From contig NZ_FODN01000001.1 of assembly GCF_900110375.1 (NCBI RefSeq), forward strand, positions 62,001 to 126,000: a DNA stretch of 64,000 nt, given 5' to 3'. The notes under the pieces are model-generated. The model was not told the origin of the DNA. It saw only the letters and a list, made by a program, of their open reading frames with translations, and ran no database searches. Of the stretch, positions 18,901-27,063 are shown in pieces. Both the position numbers and the translations under genes were made by a program. The number at the start of each line of letters is the position of its first letter. The first letter of the stretch is position 1. This DNA comes from Flavobacterium sinopsychrotolerans (GTDB lineage: Bacteria > Bacteroidota > Bacteroidia > Flavobacteriales > Flavobacteriaceae).

Positions 18901-19812
18901 TCAAACATACTGAACCACAAAATACCAAAACAACAAGGTGATAAACGATAATGGAATTCCAAAACCAATCATCATACTACTTAAACGGGGTTTTAAACCA
19001 TGTGTGGACGCTAAAATACAAGCCGTTATCATAGGCGCCATTGCTGACTCCATTATAGCAACTTGAATAACTTTAGAATGCTGTTGCAAAATTAAGACAT
19101 ACAACACGTAAATGAGAGCCGGAGTTAATATTAATTTATACAAAAGTCCGAGTCCTAAAAATTTCCAATGCTGGCTTTTACGTTCAAAACGTAGTTGCAA
19201 ACCAACAGAAAGTAAAGCCAAAGGTGTTACTCCACTTCCCATTTTTTGAAAGAAAAGCTGAGCATATTCATGGAAATCCACATTCATTACATTCATCAAA
19301 CAGGCAATTAAAAAAGTTATAAATGGCGGAAAGAGAAGAATTTTTTTAGCGATTTGAAAACCATTTGGATTGCCACTGGAATATAAAGTTGCCACTAAAA
19401 TCCCTAAGGTAGAAAGCACTACAAAAGAACCGGGTTGATCGACCAGAATAGCCGTTTTCAAACCTTCTTCCCCATATAATGCTTCAATTATTGGGAAACC
19501 TAAAAAGGAAGTATTTCCTAAACCTGCCGTTAAAATTAAACAACCTATAAGTTTTTTAGACCACCCGAATTTGCTACCTAAAAAACTAAAAAATAAATAG
19601 GAAACAACGAATCCAATCCAAGCAACACCAATTGGAAATAGCAATTCATTACTCCATTTTATTTTTGGAATATAATACAAGGCCAAAGCTGGAAGACAGA
19701 TGTAAATAACAATCTTGTTTAACAGCTTGTAAATAGTTACGGGAAACCCTTTTATATTTTGGAATACAATGCCTAGGAATAAAAAAACAAAGATTAGGAT
19801 AAAGTTGGTCAT
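18901..19812 (-). CDS. AEC (auxin efflux carrier) family transporter
   Basis: About 303 residues and ten membrane segments in two five-helix repeats: MTNFILIFVFLFLGIVFQNI, LNKIVIYICLPALALYYIPK, GCLILTAGLGNTSFLGFPII, VALDQPGSF-type motif (AILVDQPGSFVVLSTLGI) and GVTPLALLSVGLQL. Exports small organic acids in family members; substrate unknown. An upstream ATG at 19902 would add 30 hydrophobic residues, but a TATCTTTG box lies between the two, so I place the start at 19812. Confidence 0.9.
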   Translation of the reverse strand: MTNFILIFVFLFLGIVFQNIKGFPVTIYKLLNKIVIYICLPALALYYIPKIKWSNELLFPIGVAWIGFVVSYLFFSFLGSKFGWSKKLIGCLILTAGLGNTSFLGFPIIEALYGEEGLKTAILVDQPGSFVVLSTLGILVATLYSSGNPNGFQIAKKILLFPPFITFLIACLMNVMNVDFHEYAQLFFQKMGSGVTPLALLSVGLQLRFERKSQHWKFLGLGLLYKLILTPALIYVLYVLILQQHSKVIQVAIMESAMAPMITACILASTHGLKPRLSSMMIGFGIPLSFITLLFWYFVVQYV

Positions 19813-19819
19813 AATACAG

Positions 19820-19827
19820 CAAAGATA
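19820..19827 (-). promoter_or_regulatory. TAnnTTTG -7 box of the AEC transporter gene
   Basis: TATCTTTG on the minus strand, ending 7 nt before the chosen ATG (19812). It implies a very short or absent 5' leader. Confidence 0.5.
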
Positions 19828-19978
19828 TTGACTAATGAGAAATAAAATGAATTCAAAAAAATAAAATTTGTGATATATCGTCAACAAAAGAGGAACCATC
19901 AAAATGAAATGACATTTTAAGAGAATGACCGTCTATTCAAGATAGTTTTTATTATTTTTACTATTCTAAAAAATAGTT

Positions 19979-21067
19979 TTGCCAAATAAAAAATACCATC
20001 CAAGCGCCTTAAACGAAAAACCCGGAATTTCTGCTCCAGAAATTATCAGCGCAGTTGCTGTTGGGCATATTCAGCAATTTAGAAAAATACAACCTTCGGC
20101 AAAAGAACTCGTTGAAGGAATTTTAGACGAAAATATTACTGCACTGAGTCGTGCGATTACTTTGGTCGAAAGTACGAATGTCAATCATTTGGCTAAAGCC
20201 AATGAAGTGATAAATGCCTGTTTGCCTTATGCCAATAAATCCGTGAGAATAGGAATCACCGGTGTTCCAGGCGTTGGAAAAAGCACCTTCATTGAAGCTT
20301 TTGGAAAATACTTGACCGGTTTAGGAAAAAAAGTAGCCGTACTTGCCGTTGATCCCAGCAGCACGATTTCGCATGGAAGTATTTTGGGTGATAAAACCCG
20401 AATGGAAGAATTAGTGAAAGATAAAAATGCTTTTATACGACCATCCGCTTCAGGAGAAACATTAGGTGGTGTAGCGAGAAAAACCCGTGAAACTATTACG
20501 CTTTGTGAGGCTGCCGGTTTTGATACCATCATCATAGAAACCGTTGGCGTAGGTCAAAGTGAAACTGCCGTTCACAGCATGGTTGATTTTTTTCTTTTAT
20601 TAAAAATTTCTGGTGCTGGCGATGAATTGCAAGGTATCAAACGCGGAATCATGGAAATGGCGGATGCTATTGTCATCAACAAAGCCGATGGTGATAATAT
20701 CAAAAGAGCCAATCTTGCCAAACTGGAATTCAATAGAGCGTTGCATCTTTTTCCTGCCAAAAAATCAGGTTGGATACCAACAACCGCAGCCTGCAGCGCC
20801 ATAACCCATGAAGGAATATCCGATGTTTGGGAAACCATTCAAAAATTCCTGGAGCTGACAAAAGGTAATAATTACTTTTTTGAAAAACGAAAAGAACAAA
20901 ACCAATATTGGATGTTGGAGACTATCAACGAGCAATTGAAAACCAATTTTTACAGCAATCCGGAAATTCAAAAATCATTGGATTCAATCAAAAAAGCAGT
21001 GCAAAATGATGAAATTTCACCCTTTGCAGCCGCTCAAAAATTATTGGAAAAGTATTTTAAAAAATAA
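19979..21067 (+). CDS. meaB: Methylmalonyl-CoA mutase-associated GTPase MeaB
   Basis: 362 residues, G3E/MeaB P-loop GTPase. Walker A GVPGVGKS at 95-102, AVDPSSTISHGSILGDKTRMEEL (switch region), ETVGVGQSETAVHSM (switch II) and the base-specificity motif NKADGDN. It gates delivery of adenosylcobalamin to, and protects, methylmalonyl-CoA mutase, whose subunits are encoded at 57.8-61.9 kb in this window. No ATG is available; TTG at 19979 gives MPNKKYHPSALNEKPGIS. A TAGTTTTG sequence overlaps that codon, so the start is uncertain by some residues. Confidence 0.95.
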   Translation: MPNKKYHPSALNEKPGISAPEIISAVAVGHIQQFRKIQPSAKELVEGILDENITALSRAITLVESTNVNHLAKANEVINACLPYANKSVRIGITGVPGVGKSTFIEAFGKYLTGLGKKVAVLAVDPSSTISHGSILGDKTRMEELVKDKNAFIRPSASGETLGGVARKTRETITLCEAAGFDTIIIETVGVGQSETAVHSMVDFFLLLKISGAGDELQGIKRGIMEMADAIVINKADGDNIKRANLAKLEFNRALHLFPAKKSGWIPTTAACSAITHEGISDVWETIQKFLELTKGNNYFFEKRKEQNQYWMLETINEQLKTNFYSNPEIQKSLDSIKKAVQNDEISPFAAAQKLLEKYFKK

Positions 21068-21070
21068 AAA

Positions 21071-21301
21071 TTACTCTTTCTCGTAGCGTTCCATTTCACG
21101 ATCGTAAAACTCATTGGCAAGAACAATTAATCCTTCCATTTCAGCATTTAATTCTGCCTCGTCAAGGTCTTCAGCTTCTTCGATAAACTCTACTTCATCA
21201 TCTTTAAGATTGATGATAAATCTTGGGTAATCAAGGTGTATGATGAAAATATCTTCGGGAAAATCAGTATTATCGCCTAGTAAAAATTTTGGTAATTCCA
21301 T
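21071..21301 (-). CDS. Small acidic conserved protein, function unknown
   Basis: 76 residues, strongly acidic (E/D-rich: DEVEFIEEAEDLDEAELNAEME), with no signal peptide or membrane segment. It begins MELPKFLLGDNTDFPEDIFIIHLDYPRFIINL, which looks like a folded beta-rich half followed by a helical acidic half. I do not recognise a named family. It is convergent with meaB (3 bp apart) and is followed upstream by the MATE gene in the same direction, 29 bp away, with no clear terminator between them. Confidence 0.8.
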   Translation of the reverse strand: MELPKFLLGDNTDFPEDIFIIHLDYPRFIINLKDDEVEFIEEAEDLDEAELNAEMEGLIVLANEFYDREMERYEKE

Positions 21302-21329
21302 GAATTTAATATTTAAGTAATTTATTATT

Positions 21330-22712
21330 TTATTTATTCTCGTTTTGCACCACCAACTTTCTTGTCAATCTCGCAAAGCGAATATACAAAAATAAAGCGG
21401 CAGCCGTTAATCCTGCCAGAAGTCCGATCCAGATTCCCACAGCTTTCAGTTCCGTATATTTTCCTAAATAATAGGAAATAGGAAAACCAATAACCCAATA
21501 GGCCACAAAGGTAATGTACATAGGGATTTTCACATCTTGCAAACCACGTAAAGCTCCCAAAACCACAACTTGAATTCCATCCGATATTTGAAAAATAGCC
21601 GCAATCAATAGCAATTTTGAAGTGATTAGGATGATTTCTTCGTTATCCAACATTTGAGTCGAATCGCTCATATTCAAGAATAGATGCGGTAAAAAATTAT
21701 GGAATACCACAAAGATTATCGCAAAGAAAGTTTCTAGAATAATCGCCAATAGAAAAATAGATCTTGCCACAACAATCAAATTTTTATAATCGTTCATTCC
21801 TTTGGTATGACTCACTCGGATCATTGCAGTAACACTTAAACCCATTGCAACCATAAAAGTAGAGGATGCCAGAATAAGTGCAATCTGATTGGCAGCCTGA
21901 CTATTTTTTCCCAAAGAACCGGAAAGCCAAATGGCAGCCGTAAATAACGTTACCTCAAACAACATTTGCATTGCTGAAGGCAAACCAAGATTGATAATTT
22001 TTTTCAAAATTGATTTTCGGATTTCTTTGAAACTGAAATTCTTAAAATATTTTTTCAATGCCGAATTTCGTTTCATCAGATAATGCATAAAAACCACCAT
22101 CATTATTCTAGACAATACCGTTCCCAATGCAGCACCCAGAATCCCTAATTTTGGAAAAATCCAAATTCCGTAAATCAGTACATAATTAAAGAAGATATGC
22201 ACCACATTTGCCATAAAAATAGCATACATCGAATATTTTGTTTTGGCTAAACCATCTGCAAATTGTTTGTAACCCTGATACATAATCACTGGAATCAATG
22301 AAAACGCCACCCAGTCAATATATGGAGCGGCCATATCAGCAACTTCTTTGGGTTGGTGCATCAAATACATAATTTGTTTAGAGAGCACTGTCAGAATAAA
22401 TAATGCAACTCCTAAAACCGTACATAAAAGCAATCCGTGGTGAAAAGTAGTGCGGATTTTTTGATCGTCTTTTTCAGCATCAGCCTCAGCAACTAATGGC
22501 GTAATTGCCGTAGAAAACCCTATCCCTAATGATAAAGCTATGAATATAAAACTGTTGCCCAACGAAACCGCTGCCAACTCAGTAGAACCTAATTTGCCTA
22601 CCATGAAATTATCAACGATTCCTATTAATGTATGTCCCAACATTCCCAAAATTACGGGATATGCTAATTTAATATTATAAGAAAACTCTTTGAAGTACTG
22701 AGATAAATTCAC
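21330..22712 (-). CDS. MATE family multidrug/cation efflux protein (NorM-like)
   Basis: About 460 residues, twelve membrane segments in two lobes. Typical MATE N-terminus: YPVILGMLGHTLIGIVDNFMVGKLGSTELAA; second lobe GLPSAMQMLFEVTLFTAAIWLSGSLG. Na+ or H+ antiport of drugs or metabolites. The most upstream start (TTG 22733) overlaps a TATATTTG -7 box and is unlikely to be transcribed; the GTG at 22712 (MNLSQYFKEFSYN) fits the family N-terminus. A perfect 18-bp palindrome lies over the promoter -33 region (22752-22769), suggesting dedicated control by a repressor. Confidence 0.93.
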   Translation of the reverse strand: MNLSQYFKEFSYNIKLAYPVILGMLGHTLIGIVDNFMVGKLGSTELAAVSLGNSFIFIALSLGIGFSTAITPLVAEADAEKDDQKIRTTFHHGLLLCTVLGVALFILTVLSKQIMYLMHQPKEVADMAAPYIDWVAFSLIPVIMYQGYKQFADGLAKTKYSMYAIFMANVVHIFFNYVLIYGIWIFPKLGILGAALGTVLSRIMMVVFMHYLMKRNSALKKYFKNFSFKEIRKSILKKIINLGLPSAMQMLFEVTLFTAAIWLSGSLGKNSQAANQIALILASSTFMVAMGLSVTAMIRVSHTKGMNDYKNLIVVARSIFLLAIILETFFAIIFVVFHNFLPHLFLNMSDSTQMLDNEEIILITSKLLLIAAIFQISDGIQVVVLGALRGLQDVKIPMYITFVAYWVIGFPISYYLGKYTELKAVGIWIGLLAGLTAAALFLYIRFARLTRKLVVQNENK

Positions 22713-22730
22713 TTTATGTCTTTTTTTGAG

Positions 22731-22738
22731 CAAATATA
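22731..22738 (-). promoter_or_regulatory. TAnnTTTG -7 box of the MATE gene
   Basis: TATATTTG on the minus strand, 18 nt upstream of the GTG start at 22712. It overlaps the alternative TTG start. Confidence 0.55.
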
Positions 22739-22751
22739 ATTAGAAGCTTTG

Positions 22752-22769
22752 AATTGTATCGATACAATT
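22752..22769. promoter_or_regulatory. 18-bp palindrome, candidate operator
   Basis: AATTGTATCGATACAATT is a perfect inverted repeat centred about 36 bp upstream of the predicted MATE transcription start, so a bound dimeric regulator would block the -33 region. It is in the divergent region between the MATE and outer-membrane-protein genes. Confidence 0.6.
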
Positions 22770-22811
22770 GAATATATAACATCCTTTTTTTATAATATTC
22801 CATATAAAAAG

Positions 22812-22861
22812 AAGTAATTCTATAACAAAACCAAGTAATTCTATAACATTCCAAGCGATTT
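22812..22861 (+). promoter_or_regulatory. Tandem 21-bp-spaced direct repeats upstream of the beta-barrel gene
   Basis: AAGTAATTCTATAACA occurs at 22812-22827 and exactly again at 22833-22848; a weaker third unit begins at 22854 (AAGCGATT). The period is two helical turns. Relative to the TACATTTG box the two strong units centre near -62 and -41, a usual activator position. Confidence 0.55.
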
Positions 22862-22868
22862 CGAGCTA

Positions 22869-22876
22869 TACATTTG
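22869..22876 (+). promoter_or_regulatory. TAnnTTTG -7 box of the beta-barrel protein gene
   Basis: TACATTTG, 64 nt upstream of the chosen ATG at 22941, in the correct orientation and downstream of the direct repeats. Confidence 0.5.
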
Positions 22877-22940
22877 TACCGTTGTTTTGTACCAATTACA
22901 ATTCAAAATGACAAAAAAATTAATAATAAATATTACAATT

Positions 22941-23504
22941 ATGAAAATCGCAGGAAAAATTAAAACAGGATTTGTATTAGCAATAGCAATGATGTTTGCT
23001 AACAATGTAGAAGCGCAAGAAACAACAAATGAAGCAACAAATTACGACCAAGGATTCCGTTTAGGTGTTGGTGCAAATGCAGGATATTCAGTTAATGATC
23101 CTTACAAATTATCACTTGGTGCAGATGTAAGAGGACAATATGATTTATCAAAAAGATACTCTTTGACGTTGACTACAGGTTACACTAATTTATTTGTAAG
23201 CAAAGCAGACGGTAAAGATTTAGGTATCATCCCAGCTAAAGCAGGTTTTAAAGCTTTCGTATGGAATGACCAATTTTACGTAATGGGAGAAGCTGGTGCA
23301 GCATTTGCAACAAGTAATGTAGAAAATACCAGAGATAAAACTTCTTTATTGTTATCTCCAAGTATAGGTTATGCTACTAAATACATAGATATTTCTTTGA
23401 ACTATACACACTACAATCATTTTGATCGTTTGAACAACAACGGTTCTCTTGGTAGAGGAGTTGGGCAAGTAGGTGTTCGTTTAGCTTATGGTTTTGAACT
23501 ATAA
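22941..23504 (+). CDS. Outer-membrane beta-barrel protein (porin-family-like)
   Basis: 187 residues. Signal peptide MKIAGKIKTGFVLAIAMMFANNVEA followed by Q-E-T-T; then alternating hydrophobic/polar strands with aromatic ends (FRLGVGANAGYSVNDP, YSLTLTTGYTNLFV, YVMGEAGAAFATS, IDISLNYTHYNHF) and a C-terminal strand VGQVGVRLAYGFEL ending in an aromatic-hydrophobic pair, as expected for an eight-stranded barrel of the OmpW/OprG size class. An ATG at 22887 is in frame but would put 18 residues before the signal peptide. Function unknown; possibly small-molecule passage or stress-related. Confidence 0.85.
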   Translation: MKIAGKIKTGFVLAIAMMFANNVEAQETTNEATNYDQGFRLGVGANAGYSVNDPYKLSLGADVRGQYDLSKRYSLTLTTGYTNLFVSKADGKDLGIIPAKAGFKAFVWNDQFYVMGEAGAAFATSNVENTRDKTSLLLSPSIGYATKYIDISLNYTHYNHFDRLNNNGSLGRGVGQVGVRLAYGFEL

Positions 23505-23522
23505 AACTGTTTTGAATTAGTT

Positions 23523-23556
23523 AAAAAAATGCGCTGAAATTCAGCGCATTTTTTGT
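23523..23556. terminator. Bidirectional terminator
   Basis: Arms AAAAAATGCGCTGAA and TTCAGCGCATTTTTT with a single-base centre, between convergent genes. Confidence 0.9.
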
Positions 23557-23562
23557 TTACTA

Positions 23563-25335
23563 TCAATAGTACTTTTTATCCGTCAATGTTTTCATAAAGG
23601 CGACAAGCTGTTTTTTTTCCAATTCTGTAAGGTTTAATTTGTCCTCAGGTAAAGTTTGATTCTGTAAATTAAACCCCAATCCATTTCCGCCGCCGTCATT
23701 GTAAAAATCAATTACTTCTTCCAGTGTTTTAAAAACACCATTGTGCATGTATGGAGCTGTCAATTCTACATTTCTTATGGTTGGTGTTTTGAAAGAATTT
23801 CGATGAATTTCAGCTTTCGTTAATTCAAATTTACCCAAATCAGCATCTAATTTTTTATGCTTATCAGGAACGCCCAGCACTTCACTTTCCGATTTCATAA
23901 AACTTGGTGGTACCGTTCCGTTTGTTAATGGAATAAAATGACAGGTAGCACATTTTGCCTTTCCGGTGAATAAATTAAAACCTGCAATTTCATCCAAATC
24001 AAACTTTTTCTCTCCGCGCATAAATCCATCAAACTTTGAATCATAATCACTCAATGACCTTATGTAGGATGCTAATGCATTCTTTATCCCAAATTCATCT
24101 ATTTCTTTTTTAGGAAATGCCTTTTCGAACTTGGCAACATAACTTGCATCTTTTTTCAAAGCTACCACTGATTTTGCCAAAGAACCATGCATTTCATTTT
24201 CATTTGTAATTACCGCTACAGCTTGGTCCTCCAGATAATTGACTCTGGAGTCATAAAAGAAAACACGCTGAAATGCAATATGAGTAAGCGTAGGCGTATT
24301 TCTTTTTACCAAAGATTTACCGTCTAGTGAAATTGATTTCTCCAAACCATCCGTGAATGCTTTATCTGAATGATGACAGGAAGCACACGAACGAGAATTA
24401 TCTCCTGATAAAACAGGATCATTGAACAGTAATTTACCTAATTCTATTTTTTCAGGCGTTGTTTCATAATCTGGAAATGCAGAGAAAGCTTCGGCATCAA
24501 AAGCGTTTTTATCAAAAAGTGTCTGCGAAGTTGTTTTTAATCCTCTTGTTTCTTTTATAAAAGGAATTTTCAAGCTGACTTGCGTTTTATACAGACCGAT
24601 ACTTAACGGATTGGCTATTTCTCGAATAAAAAAAGCGCGGTCAAATGCGTTAAAGTTGGTATTCTTTTTTAAATATTCCTTTCCTTTTTTTATCGTTTTT
24701 AAAACCTTCTGAAATGATTCATCGGTTGAATTATCCGCATAGATTTTATAATATTTCTCGATGCTTTCTAATGCTGATGCTGCTTCCGGAATAGATTTTT
24801 GAGCAATTGGGGAATCAAATCCGGTTATTCCCAAGGTTATGATTCTAAAAACTTCCAAACGCATGGCATCAAAAACGTGGGAATCTGTGAATTCATTTGT
24901 CTGTGACACTTTGTCCAATCGCTTTAAATTAGCAGATAGAATACCCATTTCTTTCAACAACTCCGCTTTTGACTTTGGATTATAAGTTGGAAAAATAAAT
25001 TCTTCAATCACTTGAAATCCTTCGGGAGGCAAAGTCTTTCCATCATTTTCTTCAAATTCTGCCAAGGCTGGACCATTTATAGCTTTAGAGACAGCAGGAA
25101 AATAATATTCACTGATCGTTTCCAATTGTTTATAACTGCTGTGTGCCTTTAGAAATTGTTTCTGGAGCTGCACTGTTGAAGTATTCAGTTTTATTAAATT
25201 TTCCAGTTTAGAAACTTCATCTATTACTTTTAGAATATCTGATTTGAACATATTATTTACCTTTTCATGCCTAGGAATAGCATTTTGGCAAGAGACCAAT
25301 ACAATTAGAACCAATAAAATGAAACTGTTTTTCAT
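23563..25335 (-). CDS. Lipoprotein di-heme cytochrome c peroxidase with N-terminal imelysin-like domain
   Basis: 590 residues. A lipobox (VLVSC, Cys16) predicts a periplasm-facing lipoprotein. Residues 25-270 are all-helical; AHSSYKQLE and G-F-Q-V-I-E at 106-111 resemble the imelysin GxHxxE motif with His replaced by Gln. Residues 285-590 are a MauG/CcpA-type di-heme domain with two CXXCH sites (CASCH 317-321, CATCH 462-466), FNDPVLSGDNSRSCASCHHSD and TPTIRNVELTAPYMHNG. It would reduce H2O2 or carry out MauG-like oxidation with electrons from small cytochromes. Imelysins are linked to iron handling, so a joint iron/peroxide role is an inference. The next gene, a PhoX-like lipoprotein, is 93 bp upstream with its own terminator. 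Confidence 0.88.
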   Translation of the reverse strand: MKNSFILLVLIVLVSCQNAIPRHEKVNNMFKSDILKVIDEVSKLENLIKLNTSTVQLQKQFLKAHSSYKQLETISEYYFPAVSKAINGPALAEFEENDGKTLPPEGFQVIEEFIFPTYNPKSKAELLKEMGILSANLKRLDKVSQTNEFTDSHVFDAMRLEVFRIITLGITGFDSPIAQKSIPEAASALESIEKYYKIYADNSTDESFQKVLKTIKKGKEYLKKNTNFNAFDRAFFIREIANPLSIGLYKTQVSLKIPFIKETRGLKTTSQTLFDKNAFDAEAFSAFPDYETTPEKIELGKLLFNDPVLSGDNSRSCASCHHSDKAFTDGLEKSISLDGKSLVKRNTPTLTHIAFQRVFFYDSRVNYLEDQAVAVITNENEMHGSLAKSVVALKKDASYVAKFEKAFPKKEIDEFGIKNALASYIRSLSDYDSKFDGFMRGEKKFDLDEIAGFNLFTGKAKCATCHFIPLTNGTVPPSFMKSESEVLGVPDKHKKLDADLGKFELTKAEIHRNSFKTPTIRNVELTAPYMHNGVFKTLEEVIDFYNDGGGNGLGFNLQNQTLPEDKLNLTELEKKQLVAFMKTLTDKKYY

Positions 25336-25361
25336 GATAAATGCGAGTAACTTTAAAAAAT

Positions 25362-25401
25362 TGTAAAAACAAAAACCACGATTCCTAATAAGAAACCGTG
25401 G
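25362..25401 (-). terminator. Intrinsic terminator of the PhoX-like gene
   Basis: On the minus strand a 10-bp stem CCACGGTTTC / GGAATCGTGG (two wobble pairs) followed by TTTTTGTTTTT. Confidence 0.8.
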
Positions 25402-25428
25402 ATAATTGTATCTATATGATTGGGTTAA

Positions 25429-26877
25429 TTATCGTGCTAATCCTTTGATTAAAACGATTTGACTTGCCTGGTCTTCATTTGGACGATTTGTTCCTCCATC
25501 GACACCTTTATATTTTGTCCCTCTCCAAGTATGAGGCTGAACACTCAATAAAAAGGCATCTTCGATTCCTAATTGTTCTGAAACATCAATCATTGCACCA
25601 TATTCCCAGTCTCCTAATCCTGAAGTTCCGCCTACATTATACTTAGCCGCATCTGTAGCAGTACGACGGTGGTCTAACTCTACAACCACTTTCAATTGTT
25701 TTGTCGCCATGTTGTATTGATAGATGTAAGCATCATGCGTTTCATCACCATATCCATTTGCATCTTCCTGAACATAAACGTAGTTTTTTGTCACACAGAT
25801 GTTATCCGGATTTTGAAATTTCCCTGCAATTCCGGTACGATCATCGCCATCAAGAATTACTTCAAGAGTACCAACCAAAGGATTACTTGCATCCAAATTC
25901 AATTTGTAAACTCTACCATATTTCGTTCTTGAAGCATCCGCATTGGATCCGGTTGTATTTTGTCCTGTAACATTAAAATAGATTTCTCTTGCTCCGGCAT
26001 CCGTACCTTTTTTATAATCCAAATCCTCTACTCTTCCAAATTTGATTCCTTTCAATGTATTCACAGAGGCATTTATAGCCGCTCCTGTCATTGTAGTATG
26101 GTTCTCAATTTTTACAAAAGAAACACCGTACGTTTGATTGACAACCATATCTTTCTCTCTCTGATTGTTATCCGTTCTTTTCATCATGTACAAAGAGCCG
26201 TTAGTTAAATCCCCAACAGTGTTTGAAACATACATAAATACTTGACCACCATACGTTCCTGAATCATCATCTCCAATGACAACCACTGTTTTCCCTGCAA
26301 ATGCAGACGCTTTTAATGGTAAAGCATTTTCAGCACTTATTCTTCCTAAAGCAGGTAATTCTTTAGAAACCGAAGCAGAAGCAACATCTCCAAAAGGATT
26401 TATGGCATGAGTACGCGATTCTTCACCAGATTCTCCACAAGTCAAATACAATGGGCCAAAACCGTGTTCAGCAACCGTAGCCATTGTAGCGCCACATAAC
26501 CTCCAAGTTCCACCATTAGAATTCAACAAATATTCTCCTTTTGTAGGTTTGAATGTTTTGTCAAAAGTTACTCTTGATACCGCAAAATTGTCTTCGTGAT
26601 TCACCAAAAAAGTAAAAGTACCATCAGCATTTTTCAATAATCCTGATCCATCTGCAGAACCTCCAAAAACAAAATTCGGACTTCCTGCCAAAACATCATC
26701 AGAAGCAATCAATGAAAAAAGCTCAAGGTTTTCAAAGCCCGTTTGCTTTTTCAATAACACCGGAGTCGCAGATTGATTCGCTAAAACAACACTCGTTGTT
26801 TCATTCGAAGATTTAGAATCATTCTCACATGAGATTAATGATGCTAAAAATAACATTGGTAAAATAATTCTTTTCAT
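25429..26877 (-). CDS. PhoX-like (DUF839) phosphatase/phytase lipoprotein
   Basis: 482 residues. Lipoprotein signal MKRIILPMLFLASLISC (Cys17). The rest is a beta-propeller-like domain with PhoX-type blocks: FLVNHEDNFAVSRVTFD, GTWRLCGATMATVAEHGFGPLYLTCGESGEE, VVIGDDDSGTYGGQVFMYVS, KFGRVEDLDYKKGTDAGAREIYF and GKFQNPDNICVTKNYVYVQED. In PhoX enzymes such Glu/Asp residues bind Ca and Fe at the phosphatase centre. It probably releases phosphate from organic phosphates at the cell surface (inference; it lacks the Tat signal of classical PhoX). It lies next to a polyphosphate kinase gene, which fits phosphate metabolism. Confidence 0.75.
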   Translation of the reverse strand: MKRIILPMLFLASLISCENDSKSSNETTSVVLANQSATPVLLKKQTGFENLELFSLIASDDVLAGSPNFVFGGSADGSGLLKNADGTFTFLVNHEDNFAVSRVTFDKTFKPTKGEYLLNSNGGTWRLCGATMATVAEHGFGPLYLTCGESGEESRTHAINPFGDVASASVSKELPALGRISAENALPLKASAFAGKTVVVIGDDDSGTYGGQVFMYVSNTVGDLTNGSLYMMKRTDNNQREKDMVVNQTYGVSFVKIENHTTMTGAAINASVNTLKGIKFGRVEDLDYKKGTDAGAREIYFNVTGQNTTGSNADASRTKYGRVYKLNLDASNPLVGTLEVILDGDDRTGIAGKFQNPDNICVTKNYVYVQEDANGYGDETHDAYIYQYNMATKQLKVVVELDHRRTATDAAKYNVGGTSGLGDWEYGAMIDVSEQLGIEDAFLLSVQPHTWRGTKYKGVDGGTNRPNEDQASQIVLIKGLAR

Positions 26878-26943
26878 TTTGGTTGATTGTTTAAATTTTC
26901 AGCAAAGTAATACCGTGAATTTTAACCCTGAATGAATAGAATA

Positions 26944-26975
26944 TTAAGAAAAAACCAACAATTTAGTTGGTTTTC
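26944..26975 (-). terminator. Intrinsic terminator of ppk2
   Basis: AAAACCAAC / GTTGGTTTT stem (26951-26959, 26966-26974); on the minus strand the stem is followed by TTTTTTCTTAAT. Confidence 0.8.
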
Positions 26976-27063
26976 AATTCAAAAAAACAATTAATTAACG
27001 TACCAACTTTTTAGTAATTACATAATGAATATAGCTTAACACAGAATGTAATAGCATTTTAAT

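Noticed and set aside
19974..19981. TAGTTTTG as the meaB promoter
   Set aside because: It overlaps the only available start codon (TTG 19979), and the conserved N-terminus would then be untranscribed; probably chance.
25464..26208. Several plus-strand ORFs opposite the PhoX-like gene
   Set aside because: Antisense shadows, rich in His/Ile/Cys with no family resemblance.
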